Below are positions 1 to 8,106 of a stretch of DNA of 64,000 nucleotides, piece by piece (position 1 is the stretch's first letter; the number at the start of each line of letters is the position of its first letter). The DNA comes from Zymoseptoria tritici IPO323 (Eukaryota; Ascomycota; Dothideomycetes; Mycosphaerellales; Mycosphaerellaceae): the NCBI RefSeq assembly GCF_000219625.1, contig NC_018213.1, positions 1,668,055 through 1,732,054 on the forward strand, given 5' to 3'. A program made the position numbers and the translations under genes. The notes below the pieces were generated by a model. The model was not told the DNA's origin, made no database searches, and worked only from the letters and a program-made list of their open reading frames with translations.

Positions 1-1
1 C

Positions 2-595
2 GATCAGCCGCGACAACCTGCTTCCCGCCGCGCCGAGTCGGTAGGAGGAACGGAAGTGCATCACCGCCGAACGGCTCTGCTGGGGAGGATTTTCCTCAAG
101 ACAGAGCAGTATTCTCGCGCTATGACTTCTTTTGTGGCGATGGAGAAGGAGTCGAGTCCTGCTGGGGCAGAGCAGGTGGGTAAGTATCGTGCGTGGTTGG
201 AAGAGAGGAGGCCGATTCATGAGGTTGAGTCGAAGTTCCTGGAATTTGAGGGGGATCTCTTTCACATTAAAACTTCTCGCCAACCCGCATTAAAGGCTGC
301 GCAAGCTGCGCAGGCTGAGCAGATCGAGATCTCTTCGCCGTCGCCTTCCATGAATGCAGTGGTGGTCTCGTGCTTACCACTCGCGCTGATGTTGCCGATT
401 TTGCTCTTCTCGATTATTCCGACGTTTGCGGGGCGGTTGACGGTTACGTTGCTTATTGCGGGGGCTGCGTTTGTGGTGGGGACTGCGACGAGGTTGAGGG
501 ATTTGATGGAGAGAGGTGAGTGGGTGGTTTGTGGAGGGGTTTATGTGCTGCTGATGGCGGGGGTTGCGGGTTGTGTGCCGACAAGGGGTGGGTGA
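2..595 (+). CDS. DUF6594 family membrane protein, 3' part (5' end outside window)
   Basis: The reading frame is open from the window edge to the TGA at 593-595, so the start lies upstream; the GTG at 56 is only an internal valine. The visible 197 codons have a charged, helical N-terminal half and a hydrophobic C-terminal end with two or three membrane segments. A short loop (TRLRDLMERGE) separates the first hydrophobic pair from the last. This layout, with hydrophobic hairpins at the extreme C-terminus after a soluble helical part, is typical of the fungal DUF6594 family, whose function is unknown. The gene ends about 300 bp before the convergent dioxygenase gene. Family assignment rests on pattern recognition of the C-terminus. 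Confidence 0.65.
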   Translation, partial: DQPRQPASRRAESVGGTEVHHRRTALLGRIFLKTEQYSRAMTSFVAMEKESSPAGAEQVGKYRAWLEERRPIHEVESKFLEFEGDLFHIKTSRQPALKAAQAAQAEQIEISSPSPSMNAVVVSCLPLALMLPILLFSIIPTFAGRLTVTLLIAGAAFVVGTATRLRDLMERGEWVVCGGVYVLLMAGVAGCVPTRGG

Positions 596-899
596 TTGAG
601 GGAATGCTGTTGCTTTATGTGCGTTGGCGTTTCGGGACTTGATACCCTTGGGAATGGAACGGTTGGAGCAGCGGTTTCACTGATTGATGAGAAGAAGCCT
701 GGACGGCTCTGTGTTGGAAAACATCTGCGAGCAAATGCTCCTTTAGCGTCCGCAGTCTGCAATGACGAGCACCAAGAGAGCGAAACACTCGAGCATGAGG
801 TACTTTTGACTGCGTTTTCACAACAACATCACAAACAATCACCCATCTGTCCTCGCGAACTCTACTGTCCAACGCCTCCATTACCCAAACATCCACCCC
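596..899. other. Convergent intergenic gap
   Basis: About 300 bp between two convergent genes; presumably holds both 3' untranslated regions. No other feature seen. Confidence 0.5.
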
Positions 900-1604
900 T
901 CACTCCCCTCTCAACGGTCCCGTCTGCAAAGGATACCTCTCTCCCATCCTACCACGGCCAGCAATCATCAGCACAAATTCCAACTTTCCCAATAAGGGCC
1001 CGAACGAAACACTCACCAAATCGCCCTCTGCGTATGATCCCGCATCGCATCCCCCGTATTCGGATGCAACAACACACTCAACGGACCCCGATGAATCACC
1101 AACCAACTCACAAACGCTCCGAATTGCTGCGGTGTGAAGAGGTTCACTTCGAACATGCCCACTGGATGAGGGCCGATGGGGTGCTGGTGGAGTGGGTAGA
1201 CTCGCAACTCGGGAACTAGGAATACCTCCATCAGCGGATAAAGTAGGGGTGGGTTGGAGAGTCAGGGAGGATGTGCGTACATTCCCGCCTCACGCGTTCA
1301 TGCAACGCTTTGGCAAAACTCGTCTCCCGCTCGTCGGTGTGCAGAAAGTAAATGTGGGCGTCAAAGGCGCCGCGGTCGTCTTTGGCGAGGGGTTCGATGA
1401 ATTCGGTGTAGGCTTTGCTGAGGGTGGTGGAGGGTGGGTTTTGGAGAGATTTGCCGTCGGGGTTGCGGTCGCTGGGAGAGGGGTGTTAGCTTAGAAAGTG
1501 CTGTAAGGGAAACAGGTAGTGGTGGACGAATTTTACTCGGAGAGAGGTTCGCTGCTTTCCCAGCCTTCGAGGGGAGATGGGTATTTGTAGAGAGTTGGGT
1601 CCAT
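900..1604 (-). CDS. DOPA 4,5-dioxygenase family protein
   Basis: Four exons read on the minus strand: 1604-1537, 1471-1281, 1215-1017 and 948-900. Introns of 65, 65 and 68 bp all have GT-AG ends, and the exons total 507 nt (168 residues) in one frame. The family pattern is clear: an AHIYF histidine near residue 62, RPIGPHP-like HQHPIGPHPVGMFEV near 98-112, then LLHPNTGD and the RDHTQRAIWMGE tail. These histidines are the expected iron ligands. Members cleave the ring of DOPA or related catechols, known from betalain and muscaflavin synthesis, but most fungal copies have no known substrate. The start MDPTLYKYPSP was chosen because the next upstream ATG is part of the transposon flank. The transposon inserted about 150 bp upstream of this start. 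Confidence 0.85.
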
Positions 1605-1756
1605 GGTTTGTTGGATGGTGGAGGAGGTTTGTATGGGTTGATGTGCGCTGGAAGTTGACTGGATGCGTGCTGAGATCTGAATCAGAGAGAAGTCTTGTAT
1701 AAAGTCGTCGTATGCATTCATAAGCCGGTGTCGTTGAAATGTCGGGAACATCATTG

Positions 1757-1762
1757 CCCTGG
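1757..1762. repeat. Target-site duplication, left copy (CCCTGG)
   Basis: CCCTGG directly abuts the left TIR and is repeated directly after the right TIR at 7266-7271. If the TIR is taken to begin GGATGG, the duplication would shrink, so six bases is the best-fitting reading. Confidence 0.7.
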
Positions 1763-1801
1763 ATGGCGGCCCATAGTGACATTTAGGCGGATTCATCGAT
1801 T
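1763..1801 (+). repeat. Left terminal inverted repeat (39 bp)
   Basis: Reverse-complement identical to 7227-7265. It shows no RIP-type mismatches, although the interior is heavily mutated. Confidence 0.9.
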
Positions 1802-2077
1802 TTCAACTTTACAATAACACTACTACCACCACTATTGTCGCCAATTGCTTGTATTGTCGCCATACAGCTGCGCTAGTCACTGCGCTAGTTACTCTAATTA
1901 TCAACAATCACATGTAAGTGCGCGCTAATACGCCGTTTGGTTAGATAAGTGTCATTTTCTTCGACTCTTAAACCTCTTATTAACACCACTACTTCTACTA
2001 CCTCTCGTCGTCGCTCGCAGCGCGCTCGCTATATAATACACACATCTCGCAACATCGTACCGCGCGCGCACGTGAAA

Positions 2078-2903
2078 ATGGCTGGTTGGATACTACTTAA
2101 TACGGAACTTGGTAAGGCTCGCGACCCCAATCGCCTACGCGGACTCTCTCTCTCCGACGACAACGACGATAAGCTAGCGACCACATTTACTATAGCTATC
2201 GCTCCTGCTCCTTAGCTACCTGCCGACCTTCTCGTCTACGATAAGCCTGCTACGGCCACCTCTAAAGACTTCTGGTACATCTCCGACCTCTAATAGAACG
2301 ATGCCCTCGTTAGAGCATAGAGTAGTAATAAAAACACTAAGAAGAGCGGACGTTAGATGCTTATAAGATACGATTATGCATGCAGAGTTATGGAGACGGA
2401 CGAAGGTAATGTAGCTCGTACGGCTCTTAGTAAGGCTCGCAGGCTAATAAAAAAAAACAGGCATTCCGGCGGTTACCGAGTGCGGCTAGTGCAAGGATCG
2501 CGGACTCGAGTGCAAGACTTCTACGACTCTCCCTACCTACGCCTACTGCTACTACAAGGGCAAGCCTCCGTGTTTTGCTAGAGATTAGGTTAAGATTAAG
2601 GAGGAGCCGGTAGAAAAGAAGTCTATATTAAAGGAGGCAGTTGGCAGCATGCGAGGTAAGATAAATAAGGCGTAGGACAAGATCGCTGCGTTGGAGTCGG
2701 AGGTGTCGGATTTGAAGTATAAGATCAGCGGTTTAAGGGGCTTGAAAGGTTAGCTAAAGGAGGAGCTGATTAAGGAGATTATAGACGAGGTTAATGACGT
2801 GCGGAGCAAGTCAAAGGCTGCCATTGCTAAGATTGAGCAGTCGGTGTTGCAGTATTAGCGTGCTGTTAACAAGAAGTTCGGCAGACTAGGCGTGATGGAT
2901 TAA
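2078..2903 (+). pseudogene. Transposon accessory gene: Cys-motif plus coiled-coil protein (decayed)
   Basis: Reading starts at ATG 2078 and continues through several TAG/TAA codons of RIP type. At about 2449-2457 there is a run of nine A, after which the sensible frame shifts by one; this looks like a homopolymer indel or a small intron. The second frame carries a cysteine cluster of the kind C-x2-C-x6-C followed by C-x7-C (2478-2570), where one TAG interrupts the first pair. A charged heptad-rich stretch likely to form a coiled coil then runs (about 2590-2890) to the TAA at 2901-2903. Cys motifs of this sort often bind zinc and DNA. The gene could encode an accessory DNA-binding factor for the transposon, which is an inference. 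Confidence 0.5.
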
Positions 2904-3209
2904 TAGATAGATCGATTTGGCCTACGAGCTCTCCGCGAGCCTTACGAGCCTGCACGTTGATACCCAAATGAATGCGTTAGTTGCTGTATATCTCCTTGAA
3001 TCCCTCGTTTTCACGCTTGAATCCCTCGTTTTCACGCTTACGAGCGAGCCGTTTTGGCCTGCGAGCACGCCGCGAGCCGTTTTTAAGGAAGAGAATTAAG
3101 ATATTAAGATATTGAGCTATTAAGATATGAGATAAACGTTTATTGCTCCTTCTAGCTACGAGCCAGTCCGTTCAGTCCGCGAGCACGCAACGAGCGAGTC
3201 GTCGGTAGC

Positions 3210-4955
3210 GTGTATTCATTAGATTCGTGTATATTAGTCCTTCTGGTTAGCCCTGCCCTTCTCGGTAAGCTTAATAGTCCGCTCGCTCCGTCTGGTGCCA
3301 ACAGCCACCGGCTCGTTAACCTTCTTCTTCTTCTTCATCTTCTGCTGCTGAACGATCGGCTTAACTACCTGCTTAACGACCGGCTCGGCGACCTCCTCTA
3401 GCATCTCCAAACCCCCTTAATTAGCAGTGCTAGCAGCAGTGCTAGGGGCCTTCGACTTTAACTGAGGCGTTAGCATCGTCGTTGTCGCTGACGAAGAGGG
3501 CATCGTCGAGTCCGAAGGGATTACTGGCGTACTAGCTGCTGCGGAGGTAATCGTCGAAGAAGCACTGTTCTCCTTAGCTCGGTTCGCGATAGCTTCCTTG
3601 GCCCTTGCTATATCGTCTAAGCTGTCCGTGTTAGGGTCGAGCAGAATATAGTCGTTAGGCTGGCTTACCGGCGAGGATTAGAGGTCGCAGCTGGTAGGGC
3701 GTTTAGAGCTGGAGCGCTGCTAATGCTAAGGGCTAGAACGCTCCGCCTGCGAGGAGCCAAGGGCAGTGCGAGCTACACGAGAACGGCTTGCGAGCCCTGC
3801 AGACTAATCTGCGAGCGCCTTAATGTTGCTACCGGACGGGCCTGCGTCTATTGCAAGGTAGCGTGCTTCCGGTGCGAGCTAGCTTGCGAGTAGGTGACTC
3901 TAGCCTGCGAGGACTTTCTTGCTGTCGACGCTGGTGTAGCTGTTAGTCTATATAAACGGATGGTAAATAACGCCGTCCTTGTCCTTGAATACACGCCCGT
4001 CAGGGTGCAGGACAGTGCCATCGGTCTGCACGTCGTAGCCAATTACATACTAGAATGTAGGCTCGCCGTCCTTCTTTACGGAGCGTTTTAAGTCCATATA
4101 CACCCAGCTATCGTCGTGATTCTTCCAGCCGCTGGAGTAGATAACGTAAGTAATCCGAACGGTCGCTAAGGGGGCCTTGCCGGTTGTCTTTAGATTGAAC
4201 AGCTGTATTATCCTAATCGTAGTATTCGCAGCGGCTACGTTGTTAGCGCCGAGCTTAATAGGCTAATTCCTACTATACTCCTTCGTTAAATAGATGTCGT
4301 AGTAGGGCCTCTTGTCTCGCCGCTGCTTCGCAGCTACGCTCTCGTTTATTAGATACTCTAAGAAGAGCCGTCTACGGTTATGCCTCTAAGCGTTTTAGAG
4401 AATAGTGTCTATCTCGGCAACAACGCCTTGTGCTTGCTATAAGATCTTATTACGTTTGTCGGAGTAGACTGGCGTTGCATTATCGTTAGCGTCCTCGCCG
4501 TCTACAGGAGGCTCCGGATCTGTAAGGGTAACGGTGTAAAGGAAGCACTTAGTAGTGAACAGTAGCAGTGGCTTGTCCTTATCGTCCTAGGCACTACCTC
4601 TCCTCGCACCCTTGCTGTTAGCCAACACCTCCCTCAAACGCTTAGCCCTCTTAGCCTCCTTTAATAAGTTGGCGGTAGCGTTAGGTAACTTACGGGCCTT
4701 CGTCTTGGCTGCCTTCTTTATCTTAGCGTTCGCACGGCTCTGCGGAATAAAGAAGCCTTCGCGAGCACCGGAGCTAGGAGGGGTAGGCTGGCGCTCGTGG
4801 TCGCTCGTAGGCTCGCCGTTGTTGCTCGCTAGAGCCGCTCGCGAGGGTGGAGGGCAGCCGCAGAAGCTATAGTTCTTATCGCCGAGGGAAGCATAAGAGG
4901 TGTAGGGTGGAGCCGCAGGATTGCGGCAGAATTGAGAGGTAGCTATGATAAGCAA
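3210..4955 (-). pseudogene. Transposon gene of unknown function (decayed)
   Basis: From ATG 4955 a minus-strand frame reads through to about 3210, broken only by RIP-type TAG codons (first at 4587-4589). The N-terminal 120 residues are polar with a basic stretch (KIKKAAKTKARK). A middle globular part near 4250-3950 contains conserved-looking aromatic and acidic residues (HDDSWVYMDLKRSVK, YVIGYDVQTDG). The C-terminal part is Ser/Ala-rich and ends with a basic tract (KMKKKKKVNE). It lies between the coiled-coil gene and the integrase, on the same strand as the integrase. I do not recognise a family. The exact 3' end is uncertain. Confidence 0.45.
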
Positions 4956-5439
4956 GAGGAAGAGGAAGAGGAAGAGCAGGAGGGCTGGCCCTTATATATC
5001 GTTCAGTCGAATGCAAAGCTATTAGCACGGAAGAAGTCCCTTGTGCGGTTACGCGGCTATAACTCAGCGCCCTTCGGAGGGGTCTGAAACTCTACGAGGT
5101 TATTACCAGCGGCAAGGTAACGAGCGGCAGCATCGCGGAGGTACAGATATGCTTCTACATAGATCTTATCCTCGTTAGCGTCCAGCTCGCGACTATCTAG
5201 CGTCTCCGGATAGCTACTAGCTACTAGCATCTCGGAAGCCTACAGCAGAGTCGGCGGAGGAAGGTATGCAACAAGATCTGTGAATAGTTAGCGCTCGCTA
5301 CCACTCGCAAAACGCTCGTAACGCTAGTAGGGCGAGAAGCTGGCCTACAAGCTTGCAATCCCTACACCGCTCCTTAACCCTAGTCGTCTCGCAACTGCTC
5401 GCAGCCGCTCGCAGCCGCTCGTGCGTAGGGGATACTAAC

Positions 5440-7063
5440 CGAATTAAGCATGCTGATCCGCCATCCGCTAGATACGCGGATACTCTATATTAAGGTAGAT
5501 TCCACGATCCTCCACGCTATCAGGAGGGTACTTATAGTTCTTAGCAGGGATTCCCTTTAAGTGCCCTTCGACTTTAGCCTACTTCCGAATAGCGTAGTCG
5601 TTGTAGCTGTTAATAAACAGCTCGACCGTAAACCGGAGGATTAGAACGTAGATAGCAAGGAACGCTACACGGTCAGCCCTGTTATCCTCGCTGTAGAAGC
5701 CTCTATCGCGAAGCCGGTGGAAGAGATCACGCCATCGATTCCATACTGCGGTTGCACTAAGACCCCAGAAGCGCTCGATCGTTTAATTGCCCTTGCTCGT
5801 TGTATACCAGAAGCTATTACGGAACTCAATGCTCTAACCCTCCTAAAGTTCACAGCAGAAGAGGTGTATATTAGCTATTATAGGAGTCTCTACGCCGTAA
5901 TCCGCCCGTATGATTTGTGTGTAAATGGAGTTAGCAGAGCTGGCTGCAGAGCTACGAGCACAGCATAACCGGTTGCGAGCCTACCTTTAGTGTAAAGCTA
6001 AGTTCTCGGACTGTATCTAAATACTGCTTAGAGACCGAGAAGACCGTCTTAGCTATAGTGCCTACGTAGATCCAAATAATCTTCCGTGTGTATATATCGA
6101 TATAGGCGTAGAAGCAGATGCTAAAGATCTCGAACTTACAGTAGGCATCTACCGACCATATATAATTAGGGCCCTTAGCCTTTGGACGACCGCGCTTAAC
6201 ATCCTCCTTACCACCCTTCCGGCGGCGTGCATCATAACCTGTAGGATTAAGGGAATACGCGATGTGAGATATACAATTCCTACGAGCAGACGAGCGTCAG
6301 CGTGCGAGCTAGGCGGGGGAGTTTACGAGCAAGGGAAGCAGCGTAAATTGGGGTTTACGAGCGGATGAATCCAGCCTGCGAGCGTGCTTGCGAGCAGACG
6401 AATCCAGCCTACGAGCGTGCTTGCGAGCAGACGAATCCAGCCTGCGAGCGTGCTTGCGAGCAGACGAATCTAGCCTGCGAGCGTGCTTGCGAGCAGACGA
6501 ATCTAGCCTGCGAGCGTGCTTGCGAGCGGACGAATCTAGCCTGCGAGCGTGCTTACGAGCGTGTATACAGACCTTCCTATTAGGTGGAATTCCTTCCGTA
6601 GGTGCCTTGCTAACCGCTTGTATCTATAGTTATCTAGAGCACCGCCTACAATCGTCCCCTCTAACGCTATCCGTATAATCTTATCGTGCTCCGGCTAATC
6701 GGCCCTTAGAGTTGATCGATATAAGCCTAGCTCCTTCCGGATCGTTCTTAACTGCCTTAATAAGAGCTTAAAGCCGTCCTTCTTTAAGTTCCTTAGCAGC
6801 CTCTTATCCTTCGAGTCCTATTTCTAGAAGAGCTCCTTAATCCTTGTATATAGTAGTGCTCTGTATTCTATATCTTTGCAGACCTTTGGCCGTGTTAATA
6901 TGCCCTATGCCTGGAGCTTCTCGCGGAATGTTCGTAGGCTAATTAATATGCCCTTCTCGTCCTTTAGCCATTGGATAACGGCGTCCTGCGTCTACTCGGA
7001 AACTCTGAGAAGGAGCTCGATCTCCTCTCGAAGGTAGTCGATATCGATGCGAGGGCGTGGCAT
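5440..7063 (-). pseudogene. DDE integrase/transposase (RIP-inactivated)
   Basis: The frame opens at ATG 7063 (MPRPRIDIDYLREEIELLL) with a helical, probably HTH, N-terminal region. The catalytic core follows a basic linker (KRGRPKAKGPNYIW). Its three acidic positions are visible: the Asp of WSVDAY (codon near 6147), the Asp of RADYGVET (near 5900) and the Glu of TIERFWG (near 5774). The motif around the second Asp reads DY where integrases usually have DH, as expected if CAC became TAC by RIP. The stretch VWNRWRDLFHRLRDRGFYS and the following NRADRVAFLAIYV resemble fungal proteins with an rve-type integrase core. Several TAG codons break the frame. A 33 bp tandem repeat lies between the N-terminal part and the core, perhaps in an expanded intron. 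Confidence 0.7.
6367..6560 (+). repeat. 33 bp tandem repeat, about six copies
   Basis: Units begin near 6367, 6400, 6433, 6466, 6499 and 6532 and read GAATCCAGCCTGCGAGCGTG followed by CTTGCGAGCAGAC, with C/T and G/A variants that look like RIP. Thirty-three bases keeps the frame. The array lies between the integrase N-terminus and its catalytic core. Confidence 0.85.
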
Positions 7064-7088
7064 GTCGAGGGTGGTAAGGGCGAGGGTC

Positions 7089-7090
<2 letters not shown>

Positions 7091-7126
<36 letters not shown>
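7091..7126 (+). repeat. GGCGAC hexanucleotide microsatellite (six units)
   Basis: Six near-perfect GGCGAC units just upstream (on the minus strand) of the integrase start codon, inside the transposon. Confidence 0.85.
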
Positions 7127-7226
7127 GGTAGTGAGGGTTTAAAGAAGAAGAACGCTATTGCGAGCAAGAGAGGTAGACGTTGCGAGCGCTTAGTAAGCCT
7201 TAACATCGATAAACGAGGTTTTTCAG

Positions 7227-7265
7227 AATCGATGAATCCGCCTAAATGTCACTATGGGCCGCCAT
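7227..7265 (-). repeat. Right terminal inverted repeat (39 bp)
   Basis: Reverse-complement identical to 1763-1801, ending in CCAT just before the right CCCTGG. Confidence 0.9.
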
Positions 7266-7271
7266 CCCTGG
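7266..7271. repeat. Target-site duplication, right copy (CCCTGG)
   Basis: Second copy of the hexamer that borders the element on the left. Confidence 0.7.
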
Positions 7272-8106
7272 TATATCGTTGGTCATCAGGCGCGGAATTC
7301 GGCCGAAGCTTGTTGATGTTGCTGCCAAATACACATGAAGAGCGGAACGCTTAGAAATTCGATCACAGCCAACGTCAGTAAAGCCCTCTGCCAGTTCCAT
7401 GAGGCGATGGATCGGAAAAGAGTAAGAATGCAGGTATCGTCAATTGTTAGATTTGCCAAACAAGGGAGTTCAAACCCGACCAACTCAACCCGCCATACTT
7501 TGCAAGTAGAGCGAGGAGTCAAAGCCAAGGACTCTAACCTAAGACTATCTATCTAAGACACGCCCGCACGAAGTAGCAATAGCAATAGCACTTGCTTCTG
7601 TATATCATACATGTCCGCGTGAGGTGGTCTCTTGGTGGGTATCGGTAGCGACAGACCAGTGAGTCCTCGCAGAGCAGGTCTCCAAGAAGGAGCGATTCGC
7701 GAGGTAAACAAGGATAAAGTCAAAAAGAAGGCAACTCTTTCTTTCCAGAGAAGGATTCAGAGATTGCCGTACCGTCGAGACCCTCGACAATTCCCATCGA
7801 GTTCCCTCCCGCCAACAGAGGATGCAATTAAGCAGTCCGTTGGCGGGCTCGTGGAAGTGTTTCGGTGCTCGACGGGTGGTGAGAAGAGAAGCGCCAAAAC
7901 GCTCGTCATCGTCCAAAAGAAGTCGCTCCAAACACCACGCTCAAAGTGACCCAAGCGTTTCCCATACGATTTTCGTGTGCTTGCCAACACGGTCATCAAG
8001 TCATTTCAAGTCGTGATCGCCGTTTCTGGGCTTCGCTAATATGCAAAATCATATTTGTCGTCGAGATCGTCAATCCTGCATCGTTCGCTGCCGTCTGTGA
8101 AGCAGC
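7272..8106. other. Intergenic region beyond the transposon
   Basis: Between the right target duplication and the stop codon of the C2H2 gene. Probably includes that gene's 3' untranslated region. The open frames here look like chance frames, with no recognised motif. Confidence 0.4.

Larger units (their letters stand above)
1763..7265 (-). mobile_element. 5.5 kb TIR DNA transposon with DDE integrase, RIP-mutated
   Basis: The ends are perfect 39 bp inverted repeats at 1763-1801 and 7227-7265, starting ATGGCGGCCC. They are flanked by a 6 bp direct repeat CCCTGG at 1757-1762 and 7266-7271, read as the target-site duplication. Inside are three decayed genes: a plus-strand Cys-motif/coiled-coil protein, a minus-strand protein of unknown type, and a minus-strand DDE integrase. 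Almost all in-frame stops are TAG or TAA that can be explained by CAG, CAA or TGG after RIP. The interior is rich in TA and poor in CA/TG compared with the flanks. I do not recognise the superfamily; an integrase-type (rve-like) catalytic core in an element with short TIRs is unlike Tc1/mariner or hAT. The element sits in the upstream region of the dioxygenase gene. Confidence 0.85.

Noticed and set aside
3750..6560. CRISPR-like array from repeated TGCGAGC words
   Set aside because: The repeats are contiguous 33 bp tandem units or scattered words, without regular spacers, and the DNA is eukaryotic.
7605..7949. Overlapping ~100-codon frames on both strands
   Set aside because: No recognised motif, next to the C2H2 gene stop; probably 3' untranslated sequence.
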